Shown here: positions 53,559-62,724 of the stretch, piece after piece
Layout: each line of letters begins with the position of its first letter
Position numbering within the stretch: the stretch's first letter is position 1
DNA from: Pseudomonadota bacterium
GTDB lineage: Bacteria > Pseudomonadota > Gammaproteobacteria > Burkholderiales > Methylophilaceae
Assembly: GCA_029556915.1 (NCBI GenBank)
Contig: JAKQIT010000074.1
Location: 1-64,000, forward strand
Reading direction: 5' to 3'
Length of the DNA stretch: 64,000 nucleotides
Position numbers and translations under genes: made by a program
Notes under the pieces: model-generated
Seen by the model: the letters and a program-made list of their open reading frames with translations, nothing else
Told to the model about the DNA's origin: nothing
Databases searched by the model: none

Positions 53559-55559
53559 TTACTGGCTTTCCACATGCGTTATAGGCAATTCTACGGTAAA
53601 TTGCGTGCCTATTCCGGCCCTACTCTCAACTGAAATGCTGCCACCATGCTTTTGTATGCATATGTGCACAAAATATAAGCCTAAACCCGTACCAACAGGC
53701 AGCTGATATTCCCCCTCCACCCTACCAAACCTTTTGAATAACTTTTGCAGCTTTTCAGTCGGGATACCTGGACCTGTGTCAATGATATTAAAGACGGCCT
53801 TATCCAAACGATGGCTAAAATTAACCTGAACTATTGTATGGTCTTGTGAGTATTTAACGGCATTTAATATCAGATTGGTAAACACGCGTTGCAATAGACC
53901 AAAATCTCCCCGCACCCAAATATCTTTTTCAGGCAGCGTAGTTTTTACCTGAATACCTTTGGCGGTGGCAGTAGAATAAATATCATCTACTGACTGCTGG
54001 ATTAAGCCTTGCATATTCACGTCGCTAAATTTAGCCGCGTCCACCATTTCAGCGCGGGATGATTGCAAAAATTCATCTGCCATATTTAATGCACGCCCCA
54101 ACATTTGTTTGATACGTTCAGCGTGCTGTGTGCTTAATAACACATCTTCATCAAGCTGCATCATTGCAGCTGCTAAAGGGGTACGAATATCGTGTGAAAT
54201 AAAAGATAAAATATCTAAACGTTTTTGCTGAGACTCTCTCAAATATTGAGAGGCTAACTCCACCTTTGCAATACGAGACTGCATTTCATCTTGGGTGACA
54301 TCGTTGCCTAGATAGGCTTTTTCAAGGCCCATTTGAGCTAATTCTGTGCGCAAATTTAGAAACGCTTTATCTAAATACACTTGTGCAGATTCTAACTTGC
54401 GCCAACTCCATATTGGATAGGCTGACAGTATTGCAACAATTGCCCCAGCAGGTGGAACCCAAAGATTCATCGCACTAGGTAGCACGATGGCTAGATACAC
54501 GACAAAAATATAATAAACCCCTATAAGAATTAACGATTTTAGTGGGCTAAGTTTAGGTAAAAAGAATAGTGGCACAATCGCAAACATTACACATAACATG
54601 CTACTTAGCCATAAAGGCGCGTTTTTAATAAGGGCATCTTCTCGCATTGATGTAATCGCATTAGCATGAAACTCTATACCAGGCATGGGTTCAACTAAAG
54701 CAGAAACTGGTGTTGGTAAGACATCGCCCAAGCCCGCAGCGGTAGCGCCAACTAATACAATTTTATTTTTAAAAAATTGATTGGAATACTGGCCTGCCAA
54801 GACATCAGCATATGCAATACGCTGAAAATGTTTAGGTGGTCCTAAAAATTTCACTTTTCTAATTTCTTGCGCCACAAACAGTTGTGGTATTAAGTCAACT
54901 TGAGTATTTGTGGTTTTGCTTTTTGGGGCATTCATTTGAAAACTTGCTGGCAGTTGCTTAGCCACGACAAGCACTGCTTGTGAGAAATGCTGAAAATGCT
55001 TTTCAGGTAAACCACCCCCTGAAAAGCCTTCCCAGATGTAAAAGCTACGTGCTATTCCATCAATATCAAGCGGAACTCTTACCCGTCCGAGCGCAGCTGC
55101 ATTTTTAAGGATTGAGTTGTCACTGTAATCGGCGTAAACATGACCTAACAACTCAGGCAACACCACATTGCCTGCTTTTTCAATAGCTAACGCCAAAGCC
55201 TTATCAGCATCAGAATCATTCAGGTCAGGTTCGTCCAAAATTAAATCTAAGCCAATGACTTTGGCGTTTTCTGCACTAAGCCTGTTTACTAACTCAGCAT
55301 GAACTGAACGCGACCAAGGCCACCGACCAAGCTTGGTTAAACTAGACTCATCTATTGCAATAATAACCACATCTTTAGGTGCAGGCTTAAAGTTGAAATA
55401 GTGACTTAAATCATAATGAAGATAGTCTAGCCTTGAAAATAGGCCCGTATAGGTGATACTAACGGCAATAATGGCAAGAATGATCGCTGTAAATAGGCGA
55501 TCACCTAGCGCATGAAAAAGATTGAATTTAATTTTGGCTATTGGCACGCATTTAAGCAT
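53559..55559 (-). CDS. CHASE2-domain sensor histidine kinase
   Basis: A 666-residue membrane kinase. It has an N-terminal membrane helix (about 20-38), an extracytoplasmic CHASE2 domain (about 40-300, DVVIIAIDESSLTKLGRWPW), three membrane helices (about 310-390), a short linker and HisKA (FISHDIRTPLAAAMM, phospho-histidine near 451), then a HATPase_c domain (NLILNAVKYSQDH, FNIIDTGPGIP, GTGLGLYFVHICI). The signal is unknown. It is last in an operon with a response regulator and a LysM/FecR protein, an arrangement recurrent for CHASE2 kinases. Confidence 0.93.
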   Translation of the reverse strand: MLKCVPIAKIKFNLFHALGDRLFTAIILAIIAVSITYTGLFSRLDYLHYDLSHYFNFKPAPKDVVIIAIDESSLTKLGRWPWSRSVHAELVNRLSAENAKVIGLDLILDEPDLNDSDADKALALAIEKAGNVVLPELLGHVYADYSDNSILKNAAALGRVRVPLDIDGIARSFYIWEGFSGGGLPEKHFQHFSQAVLVVAKQLPASFQMNAPKSKTTNTQVDLIPQLFVAQEIRKVKFLGPPKHFQRIAYADVLAGQYSNQFFKNKIVLVGATAAGLGDVLPTPVSALVEPMPGIEFHANAITSMREDALIKNAPLWLSSMLCVMFAIVPLFFLPKLSPLKSLILIGVYYIFVVYLAIVLPSAMNLWVPPAGAIVAILSAYPIWSWRKLESAQVYLDKAFLNLRTELAQMGLEKAYLGNDVTQDEMQSRIAKVELASQYLRESQQKRLDILSFISHDIRTPLAAAMMQLDEDVLLSTQHAERIKQMLGRALNMADEFLQSSRAEMVDAAKFSDVNMQGLIQQSVDDIYSTATAKGIQVKTTLPEKDIWVRGDFGLLQRVFTNLILNAVKYSQDHTIVQVNFSHRLDKAVFNIIDTGPGIPTEKLQKLFKRFGRVEGEYQLPVGTGLGLYFVHICIQKHGGSISVESRAGIGTQFTVELPITHVESQ

Positions 55560-55583
55560 AGCACAGGTTGTGCGCAGCTTAAA

Positions 55584-56957
55584 TTAGCGTATGAATTTTC
55601 TTACCTCGGAAAATACTTGAGGCTTTCCGTTTGATATAGCAGCTACGCGCCAGTAATATTGGCCACTACCAAATGATTGCTTAATAGACAATTGGTTGTG
55701 AGTAGCCAACTGCTCAAATACCACGTCTTTAAAGTCAATATCACGTGAAACTTGTAATAAGTATTGCTGTGTACTTGGCAAAGGTGACCATTCAAAGTGA
55801 GTTGGTGCCAATGGTATTATTGCATCTGCAGATGGTAGGATTGGCTTTAACTGCGGCTCAGCAACGGGTAATATTGGTCGTTTTATTGCAAACACATGTA
55901 AAGCATCTTTGCCTTGTAAACCTTCTCTACCTTGCGCCCTAACACGTAGGTAATAACTTCCTTCAGTTAACACACCCAAGTTGAGGGTGCTAGCTTGAAC
56001 AGTTTGCTCATAAACAACATCATTGAAGTCAACATCTTTTGCCAATTGAACTAGCCAAGCCACAGCATCAGTTTGTGGCTTGAGTTGAAAGTTGACTGCC
56101 ATCTCTGATTCAATGACTGTCGGCAAATGACTCAAATTTGGCGTACTAGGCAAGGCGATAGGCGGCAGTGGTGCTTTATTTTTTTCCGCTATACTTCCGT
56201 AGCCCTGCGCAAGCATGACTTCTTTACCGAGCGAGGTTAAGCCAACTCGACCAGCTAAAGTTTCTTGCATTGTCAGCTCTTGGTCAGCCCTCACCCTAAA
56301 TGTTGTACCCCGAACCGCAGCAATTGCAGAAGGGGTTAGTATTTGCATACTATTGCCATACAAATGACTAGGATTTGCGCCAATTTCAGTACGTCCTTTA
56401 ACGAGTTTTAGTAAAATAACATAAGTTAATCTACCTGTATGTTGATAACTCGATTGAATGACTAATTGCGAATTTTGCTGAATATCAATGACAGATCCAT
56501 CAGGGAATCCTAGCTTTGCAACACTGTACTTACCAGTTTTTATGCTGTCGCCTTGATTCAACAGTTGACCTTTTATTAATTTCTGCTCATCAAGTTGATT
56601 AGCAAGTTGAGTTGAAACTTCTCCAGAAGCCACCAGCACCTGAGCTGAAACAGGAATCTTTTTCAGCATTGACACAGGTATTTTTAAGACCTGTCCGGGA
56701 AGAAGCCTTTTGCTGAGCTTATGATGATTACGCGTTGACAATTGCGCAATATCACTTTGTTTACTCAAAAATTGACGGTAAATACTGTAGAAAGTGTCAT
56801 TGGGTTTTACTGAGTATGCCCAGTCTGGCTCATTTACCTCAGCAGCTTCTGCTGAAAAATTACCGAATAGTAGCAGACCAAAAACTAGCAAGGCTTGCCA
56901 AGCTAGCAATCTAGTAGCACTTGTCAATTTGACTTTGACTAGAAACAAATTACACAT
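55584..56957 (-). CDS. Periplasmic LysM-FecR domain protein
   Basis: A 457-residue exported protein: signal peptide (LLAWQALLVFGLLLFGNFSA, cleavage near AEA), a LysM domain (WAYSVKPNDTFYSIYRQFLS, LLPGQVLKIPVSML), a FecR-like beta domain (GSVIDIQQNSQLVIQSSYQH, LTPSAIAAVRGTTFRVRA), and two C-terminal Fn3-like repeats (WLVQLAKDVDFNDVVYEQTV and YLLQVSRDIDFKDVVFEQLA). The start at 56957 has AAGG 8 nt upstream and places the signal peptide at the N-terminus. It probably senses or transmits a cell-envelope signal to the CHASE2 kinase encoded next to it. Confidence 0.85.
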   Translation of the reverse strand: MCNLFLVKVKLTSATRLLAWQALLVFGLLLFGNFSAEAAEVNEPDWAYSVKPNDTFYSIYRQFLSKQSDIAQLSTRNHHKLSKRLLPGQVLKIPVSMLKKIPVSAQVLVASGEVSTQLANQLDEQKLIKGQLLNQGDSIKTGKYSVAKLGFPDGSVIDIQQNSQLVIQSSYQHTGRLTYVILLKLVKGRTEIGANPSHLYGNSMQILTPSAIAAVRGTTFRVRADQELTMQETLAGRVGLTSLGKEVMLAQGYGSIAEKNKAPLPPIALPSTPNLSHLPTVIESEMAVNFQLKPQTDAVAWLVQLAKDVDFNDVVYEQTVQASTLNLGVLTEGSYYLRVRAQGREGLQGKDALHVFAIKRPILPVAEPQLKPILPSADAIIPLAPTHFEWSPLPSTQQYLLQVSRDIDFKDVVFEQLATHNQLSIKQSFGSGQYYWRVAAISNGKPQVFSEVRKFIR

Positions 56958-56983
56958 AAGGCGAACCTTGAAATTCTTAATAT

Positions 56984-57700
56984 TTACTGACTGCGCTCTA
57001 GCCGATAACCTTGTTGATAAATAGAAGTTAATTTCCAACCATACTCTGGCGTAAGCTTTAGTTTAGTGCGCAAATGACTAACATGTACATCCACTTTGCG
57101 CGTTTCCACTTCTGCACTTGAGCCCCAAACTACTTGCATCAAGTGCACCCGCGACAGTAAAGCACCTTCATTTCTTAAAAAGTATACAGCTAAATCAAAC
57201 TCTTTATCCGTTAGCTTAATGTCTGCACCATCGATAGAGACTTTACGCTGCTTCGTATCTACTTTCAATGCACCAAATTCACTGAAATTATCATCGCACA
57301 AATCAGGTGATGATCTTCTGAGTAATGCATTGATTCGTACCAAAAGTATTGGACGGCTTACAGGTTTAATCAGGTAGTCATCGGCACCTGACTCCATCAT
57401 GCGCACAATGTCTTCTTCCTCTTTGTTGTGCCCTGTTAGAAATATAATAGGTGGCAATTTGTTTGAGCGCAATTTAATACTACCCATAACGTCAGCACCA
57501 CTAATGTCAGGTAAACTACAATCAAAAATGCATAAATCGTATTGTGCATCTGAAAAGTTTTTTAGGAAATCCATTCCAGTAATGAAATGCCCTACTTCGT
57601 AATTAGCTTGCTTGAGCCACTCGATAATTTGTGCAGCATAATGCACATCATCTTCAAGAAAAGCAATTTTTGCTTTTTTAACAGTTTCCAAAATACACAT
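56984..57700 (-). CDS. OmpR-family response regulator
   Basis: A 238-residue regulator: a receiver domain with the acidic pair LEDD near the N-terminus, phospho-acceptor in YDLCIFDCSLPD, and lysine in DDYLIKPVS, then a winged-helix DNA-binding domain (DKEFDLAVYFLRNEGALLSR, VDVHVSHLRTKLKL). The ATG at 57700 has a GAGGG that is very close, so a start at a nearby TTG (about 57689) is also possible. Cognate partner is probably the CHASE2 kinase. Confidence 0.92.
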   Translation of the reverse strand: MCILETVKKAKIAFLEDDVHYAAQIIEWLKQANYEVGHFITGMDFLKNFSDAQYDLCIFDCSLPDISGADVMGSIKLRSNKLPPIIFLTGHNKEEEDIVRMMESGADDYLIKPVSRPILLVRINALLRRSSPDLCDDNFSEFGALKVDTKQRKVSIDGADIKLTDKEFDLAVYFLRNEGALLSRVHLMQVVWGSSAEVETRKVDVHVSHLRTKLKLTPEYGWKLTSIYQQGYRLERSQ

Positions 57701-57834
57701 ACCCTCAATAATATTTATAACCCTGATTTTTTATTTTTTTTATAACTGCGAAGATATATCACACTATTTAAATAAGTGAAAACTATTAACAATTTTTTAC
57801 ATTGCGTATATTTTATGTAATTGTTTTAAATCAA

Positions 57835-58680
57835 TCAGTTAAATAATCTATTTAATAAAACACTTGCCACAGTAAGGTCGGCGGTTGTACCAGGGTTGAG
57901 TTGTCTTTGCTTTAAGTTAGTATCCAAATTAAGCAACTGCTGTTGGACTAGTTTTGGATTGTTAGTCGCCCAATAATTTGCTTCTATTTGTTGCGCTTCT
58001 TGCATTACCGCCTTAGCCACTGATGCACCGAATTTACGAACTATATGTGTATCTTGTTCTCTAGCTAAAAAACCTAAAAATAGCGCTGTTGTTGCCCATG
58101 CTTGATTTCGGTATTTAGTAAAAGCAACTTGATAATGTGGTGCGCCAAAGTTAAAAATATCTGCAAAGTTGTTAGCATATTGCCAAGCAATACGATCGTA
58201 TTCTGCAGCGGCTTGCATTAAAGCTAAGAGTGTTACCGATATTGGCGCGTTGACATCGTGCATTTTAGATGCACCCAACCCAGCAGGTTTTGCCAACAAA
58301 ATGGCTTTTGCAGTCAGTTGGGCATCTTCAACCGTTAATTTAGCAAGTGTTGAAGCAAGTGATTCTTGTAGTGCTTGCGGGGTGATTTTCTCTAGCATTA
58401 AAGCTGCGTGAATCAAAGGCGCACACAGCAAAATAATGCCTAAATTAGTGTTAGTGGCAACCACCCTTTGTGTTGCCTCTACCGCCAGCAAAATGCGCTC
58501 GCCCACAGTCAGGTTGGGTTCTGCTATTACTAAAGCTGTGGCTTCTGCACTTTTAAAAAAATCATGTACAGTCATTCCATGACCATCAGCAAACACATGC
58601 ACGTTACCAGGTTTTAGCGCTTCTATCTCTAACATACAAGCTGCGTAATAAGCGTCTGAAATAGATTTTGGTTTCAGCAT
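57835..58680 (-). CDS. CitG/MdcB-like triphosphoribosyl-dephospho-CoA synthase homologue (methanopterin cluster)
   Basis: A 281-residue protein of the triphosphoribosyl-dephospho-CoA synthase fold: EALKPGNVHVFADGHGMTVHDF, NTNLGIILLCAPLIHA and LNPGTTADLTVASVLLNRL. There are no citrate lyase or malonate decarboxylase genes nearby. It lies last in the tetrahydromethanopterin cluster, at the place of the gene often called orf7 in methylotrophs. A phosphoribosyl or nucleotidyl transfer in methanopterin side-chain synthesis is inferred. It overlaps the ATP-grasp gene by 7 nt. Confidence 0.82.
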   Translation of the reverse strand: MLKPKSISDAYYAACMLEIEALKPGNVHVFADGHGMTVHDFFKSAEATALVIAEPNLTVGERILLAVEATQRVVATNTNLGIILLCAPLIHAALMLEKITPQALQESLASTLAKLTVEDAQLTAKAILLAKPAGLGASKMHDVNAPISVTLLALMQAAAEYDRIAWQYANNFADIFNFGAPHYQVAFTKYRNQAWATTALFLGFLAREQDTHIVRKFGASVAKAVMQEAQQIEANYWATNNPKLVQQQLLNLDTNLKQRQLNPGTTADLTVASVLLNRLFN

Positions 58681-59540
58681 ACTGTTCTGAGTACATCATC
58701 CGCTAATATCTGTGCAATATTGGTTGAGGTAACGCTTTGCAAGCCACGCCATGCAGGAATACTATTAACCTCTAATACAAAAAGTCGCCCAAACGCATCT
58801 CTAATCACATCCACACCACAGTAGGCGATATCAAGAACCTTAGCTGCTTTTAAAGCAACAGCCAAAACATCTTCTTCTGTGCATAAACAGCATTGAGCGC
58901 CCTGTGCCACATTATGCAACCAGCCTTGCCCAGTTCGGCGCATAGCAGAGATTACTTGATTATTAACAATAAAAACGCGATAGTCATGTTGTGCCTCAAT
59001 AAATTGCTGCAAGTAAAAAACGCCATCGACAAACGCATCCATTGGCAATGGTAATTGCGTAGCGTTTACCAAGCGCACACCCTGCCCTTGTGAGCCAAAT
59101 AAGGGCTTTATCACAAGTGATGAGTGTTGCTGCATGATTTCATGGGCATGATGTCGCGACTCACAAACCCACGTGCTGGGAGTGGTAATACCGCTATGAT
59201 GCAATAAAAAGCTGGTCATGGCTTTATCTACTGTGCGCTCAATGGCTTTTCCATCGTTGTATATTTGCACACCTAACATTTTAAGCGTATGTAAAACATT
59301 TAGTCGCATAGTGATTTGTTGCAAGGTGCCACCTGCTATGCCACGCACAAATGCTATGCGGGAGTTCTCACCTATGTCAGGAATCTTGATAATAGGCACT
59401 TCACCAGACAAATCTACAATACAATCTTTAAGTGAAACAAAAACAGTTTCTACACCTCTGTTTTTAAATGCACTTTTTAATTGCGCGCCATGCCAACCAC
59501 CTTCGTCTGCTACTTCATCAGTAAAAATGGGGATACGCAT
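58674..59540 (-). CDS. RimK-like ATP-grasp ligase (methanopterin cluster)
   Basis: A 288-residue ATP-grasp enzyme related to RimK/MptN glutamate ligases: DKAMTSFLLHHSGITTPSTW, SLVIKPLFGSQGQGVRLVN with the ATP-binding lysine and glycines, YLQQFIEAQHDYRVFIVN and FVLEVNSIPAWRGLQS, where the E-x-N metal-binding motif lies. It matches the orf5 position of the mtdB-orfY-mch-orf5-orf7 order known from methylotrophs (from memory). It probably adds an acidic group to the tetrahydromethanopterin tail. Confidence 0.82.
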   Translation of the reverse strand: MRIPIFTDEVADEGGWHGAQLKSAFKNRGVETVFVSLKDCIVDLSGEVPIIKIPDIGENSRIAFVRGIAGGTLQQITMRLNVLHTLKMLGVQIYNDGKAIERTVDKAMTSFLLHHSGITTPSTWVCESRHHAHEIMQQHSSLVIKPLFGSQGQGVRLVNATQLPLPMDAFVDGVFYLQQFIEAQHDYRVFIVNNQVISAMRRTGQGWLHNVAQGAQCCLCTEEDVLAVALKAAKVLDIAYCGVDVIRDAFGRLFVLEVNSIPAWRGLQSVTSTNIAQILADDVLRTVC

Positions 59541-59569
59541 TCGTTAAAGTTTACTTTTTATATAGTGAG

Positions 59570-60526
59570 TTAGTCAGAAAATGATTGATTTAACAGTGCT
59601 TCATCTAGTTTGCCTGCGGTAAACTTCTTATCCGTTTCAACATTTGTAATCAATACTTTTGCAGGGGAAAACAACATTGGGTCAATTTGGTAAAAATCCA
59701 TATTCACACTTTTGAAAATCTCGGCAAATGGGCGCCCATAATCTTTTGAAGCACTACTTGGTAGCTCTCGCGCTAGCTTTTCCGCCTCGGCATCACTACA
59801 TTTCACCTCTAACTGTACATTACCACCAAATAAAATAGCATCGTTAGTGCGCCCCATCGCGGTTAGAAAGTCTTTAGACAACGGTGGCAATGGCGCCGAA
59901 CCAGAGCCACGCACAATACTTTCAAGCGGAAAATGCAAGGTATGCGCCTTATGTAAAGCGACCTCTAGCACGCGTGCTACAATTTGCGTAGTGCCAGCAA
60001 TACTTTTGGTAGGCGTTAAAATGAACGTGAGATTTTCAGGCTGAATATTGGTGTCGCGAGAGACTTTTTCTATGATTTCTAATGGTGGCGTTTTATCTGT
60101 TTCTAATACCAACACCGTTTTTTCAGCCTGATCATGATAGTTTAGTTCTTTAAACAAATCTTCGCGTTGCGCAATTGCTCTTGCAGGCCCTGAACCCAAC
60201 GAAAAGAATTTTTCGTGCTGCAAAGCCCAGCCTGCATACTGACTGGCTAAACAGCTTAATACAGGGGCATCTGAGCGCACTTCAATCATTGTTGAATATT
60301 GCCCAAACTGCGTACTTTGCATGATATCCACCTGCCCTAAACCACCCATGCAAATTTGCCCGATAAGTTGACCAGCCTCTATAGAACCAGCTGCTTGGAT
60401 ACCAGCATCCACAATCGTGCAACCATTATCTAAACGATTCACCAGAACACGATAAGCTTCTTTGCCGTCAATAAGTTGCTGCACCAACACATTGGCATGT
60501 GCGTTAAGACTCACTTGATTCGTCAT
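59570..60526 (-). CDS. mch: Methenyl-tetrahydromethanopterin cyclohydrolase
   Basis: Interconverts methenyl- and formyl-tetrahydromethanopterin in formaldehyde oxidation. The 318-residue protein has the Mch blocks VNRLDNGCTIVDAGIQAAGS, QICMGGLGQVDI and ESIVRGSGSAPLPPLSKDFL, plus LGSGPARAIAQRE. It is located between two ATP-grasp genes, cotranscribed with mtdB. Confidence 0.94.
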   Translation of the reverse strand: MTNQVSLNAHANVLVQQLIDGKEAYRVLVNRLDNGCTIVDAGIQAAGSIEAGQLIGQICMGGLGQVDIMQSTQFGQYSTMIEVRSDAPVLSCLASQYAGWALQHEKFFSLGSGPARAIAQREDLFKELNYHDQAEKTVLVLETDKTPPLEIIEKVSRDTNIQPENLTFILTPTKSIAGTTQIVARVLEVALHKAHTLHFPLESIVRGSGSAPLPPLSKDFLTAMGRTNDAILFGGNVQLEVKCSDAEAEKLARELPSSASKDYGRPFAEIFKSVNMDFYQIDPMLFSPAKVLITNVETDKKFTAGKLDEALLNQSFSD

Positions 60527-60538
60527 TTTGATAGACTC

Positions 60539-61639
60539 CTAATATAATCGTTGCCGTAATTTATTTGCTTGTTCCAAAGCAAATATATGTGCACTTTCAG
60601 CAGTTTCAGCCTCCGCACTAATCGTGCAAACAGGCATGTCTTGCGCAATTTTAACATTGCATTGCCCTGCAATTGCACTGGGAATATCCATCGCATCCAC
60701 TGGCCAAACAAAATCTGCGGAAATGACCATTTCATTTTCAGCATATAGCACGCTATGGGCCATTGCACTATTGTAGATTGGCAATTTAGGCAAACTTCCT
60801 GCACAGGCTTGCAAATGCGCTGTCATCAAATTTGGATATAAAAGAAAGCTCGCGCTCAACCTTGGGTTAAGTTCAAGCACCCATAAATCTTGCCCATCAA
60901 AAATTGCATCTAAACTATTACAACCACGCAAACTCAGTGATTGTGTGAGTTTTTGTGCAGCAGATTCAAACAGTTGTCTGCTGGCATGTGGCAGCAGATA
61001 TTGACTCACGGCACCTCCATAGCGGTATGGCATTGATGCAGTTGGCGCAAGTAGTTGTTGATTAAAACCGACGGTTTGCGCAGACTTTCCGTCAGCCACA
61101 AACAGTAAAGATACAGGAACGCCTTCTATTTTTTGTTGGTAATAATGCCTATGCTGAAGCTGGCTAGGTAAGCTAGATGAATTATCCAAACAAATTTGAA
61201 TATGTGTGCCCCCAGTGCCGCCAAGTTGCTTCATTAACCCAAGCTGTTTTGTGCGGCTGACTTCAGGGTGCTTAATATGTAAATCGTCTAACAAAACAAA
61301 AAATTCAAACTGCTTTGTAACATGCATTATCGCTGGTGCATTGCCTATCAACGGCATGCAATCTGCCACCCAAGCTAATACATCAGGTGCGTTATCAAAC
61401 AAGCTGCCATACAAAAAACCCGCGCAGTTTGAAAAATCAAGCATTGAGAATATGTGCTTAAATTCAGTTAAATCTAGGCCTTCTTCGTTAAATTTGAGCT
61501 TAAATGCATGCTTAGCAACACTACAAGTATCAGCATCTGCAAAAGCGTCTAAAGTAATGACCTCATAGCCGCACGCCACGGCAGCCTGCGCATAGCCGCG
61601 TGCAGACATTGCGGCGATAATAAGCGTTTTATTTGCCAC
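60539..61639 (-). CDS. ATP-grasp protein (OrfY-like, methanopterin cluster)
   Basis: A 366-residue ATP-grasp family protein: an N-terminal Rossmann-like part (LIIAAMSARGYAQAAVACGY), a central KQLGGTGGTHIQIC ATP-binding stretch and LWVLELNPRLSASFLLYP with the E-x-N metal motif. It corresponds in position to orfY of methylotroph C1 clusters. It is presumed to act in tetrahydromethanopterin or related cofactor synthesis. It overlaps mtdB by 11 nt. Confidence 0.8.
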   Translation of the reverse strand: MANKTLIIAAMSARGYAQAAVACGYEVITLDAFADADTCSVAKHAFKLKFNEEGLDLTEFKHIFSMLDFSNCAGFLYGSLFDNAPDVLAWVADCMPLIGNAPAIMHVTKQFEFFVLLDDLHIKHPEVSRTKQLGLMKQLGGTGGTHIQICLDNSSSLPSQLQHRHYYQQKIEGVPVSLLFVADGKSAQTVGFNQQLLAPTASMPYRYGGAVSQYLLPHASRQLFESAAQKLTQSLSLRGCNSLDAIFDGQDLWVLELNPRLSASFLLYPNLMTAHLQACAGSLPKLPIYNSAMAHSVLYAENEMVISADFVWPVDAMDIPSAIAGQCNVKIAQDMPVCTISAEAETAESAHIFALEQANKLRQRLY

Positions 61640-62531
61640 TTGCGAGCGACTGCGCCATGGCGAAAGCCGCCATGAACTCTAAATAACTTGGTTTATCAGT
61701 TGTCAGCATTTGCGCTAACAAATTGTGTTGCGTCGCATATTTTAAATTGCCAATTGCTAACGCGCCAATCCCTATCACCTTAGTTGAACCAATGGCGACA
61801 CCATCTGCCACCGCCTCCACGCCTTCTGCGCCGGTAGGTGCTACGGCGTTCACATCAGCAATGATTTTTAAGGACTTTGCTTTGGCAATTTGTTGCGCAT
61901 TCAGCACGCGCACGCCAGCCGCGGCACAACACAAAGCCACATCGACCTGCGCTAAAACCGCTTGTTTACTGTTGTCAGTAGCGCCATCTACACTGTTGAG
62001 CACAATGCCGTAACGCTGATTATAACTTTGCACTTTTTGGTTAACATCTGCCAAACTTTTATGCGAAACCATCAGCACCTCAGCGCCTTGTTTAGCGGCA
62101 ATCACCGCCGCACAGCCACCGACGGGGCCAGTAGCGCCAAAAATAGCAATTTTCTTGCCCGCCAAATTGGTTTTGAAGTGTTTTTTTAGTTGATTTTCCA
62201 CTTTTGCAACCATCGCCGCTGCCGTGGTAAAAGCACCTGATGGATCAGCAAATAGCGAGCACTCAAAAGGTGCAAACATTGCTTTTTTTGCGGCGTCGAG
62301 CATATCCATTGCCAAATCAATATCACGACCGCCAATAAATATGCCTTCTAACTTTACCCCTGAAGGGCTGCGTGAAAAAATCGCATCTTGCACTAATCCC
62401 GTCACCTCGTTCAGAGCAACGTTGGTATAAGGCATAATATTGTCAAAGCCAGCATCAAACGCCATATTGACATCAAATGGGCTGGCATTTTTGGCTGGGG
62501 CTAACAGGTGAAGAATGGACACTTTTTTCAT
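61629..62531 (-). CDS. mtdB: Methylene-tetrahydromethanopterin dehydrogenase MtdB
   Basis: Oxidises methylene-tetrahydromethanopterin with NAD(P)+ in formaldehyde dissimilation. The 300-residue protein has the substrate domain (LLAPAKNASPFDVNMAFDAG, FIGGRDIDLAMDML) and a Rossmann domain (IAIFGATGPVGGCAAVIAAK). First gene of the mtdB-orfY-mch-orf5-orf7-like run. The hairpin repeat copy C lies about 110 bp upstream of its ATG. Confidence 0.94.
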   Translation of the reverse strand: MKKVSILHLLAPAKNASPFDVNMAFDAGFDNIMPYTNVALNEVTGLVQDAIFSRSPSGVKLEGIFIGGRDIDLAMDMLDAAKKAMFAPFECSLFADPSGAFTTAAAMVAKVENQLKKHFKTNLAGKKIAIFGATGPVGGCAAVIAAKQGAEVLMVSHKSLADVNQKVQSYNQRYGIVLNSVDGATDNSKQAVLAQVDVALCCAAAGVRVLNAQQIAKAKSLKIIADVNAVAPTGAEGVEAVADGVAIGSTKVIGIGALAIGNLKYATQHNLLAQMLTTDKPSYLEFMAAFAMAQSLASGK

Positions 62532-62636
62532 AAAAACTTTCTCACTAAATGGCGCGCCAAATTGGCGGTAAAACTAACTTAATATTGCACATTAAAACTC
62601 TAAAAATATAGCTAAAAAACACCCGAGCATTTTTTA

Positions 62637-62687
62637 TGCCTCTGGAAGCCGCATGCAGACTGGCTTGCAGAGGTGCTGTTATGAAGA
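62637..62687 (+). repeat. Dispersed hairpin repeat, copy C
   Basis: CCTCTGGAAGCC (62639-62650), loop GCATGCAGACT, then GGCTTGCAGAGG (62662-62673), a 12-bp stem with one mismatch. A tail AGGTGCTGTTATGAAGATG resembles copy B. It lies between mptG and mtdB. Confidence 0.7.
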
Positions 62688-62724
62688 TGTCATTTAAGAC
62701 CGCTAAAAAAAGAGCGATATTTAC

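Noticed and set aside
60523..60804. Minus-strand frame overlapping the OrfY-like gene
   Set aside because: It is an out-of-frame shadow of the ATP-grasp gene at 60539-61639.
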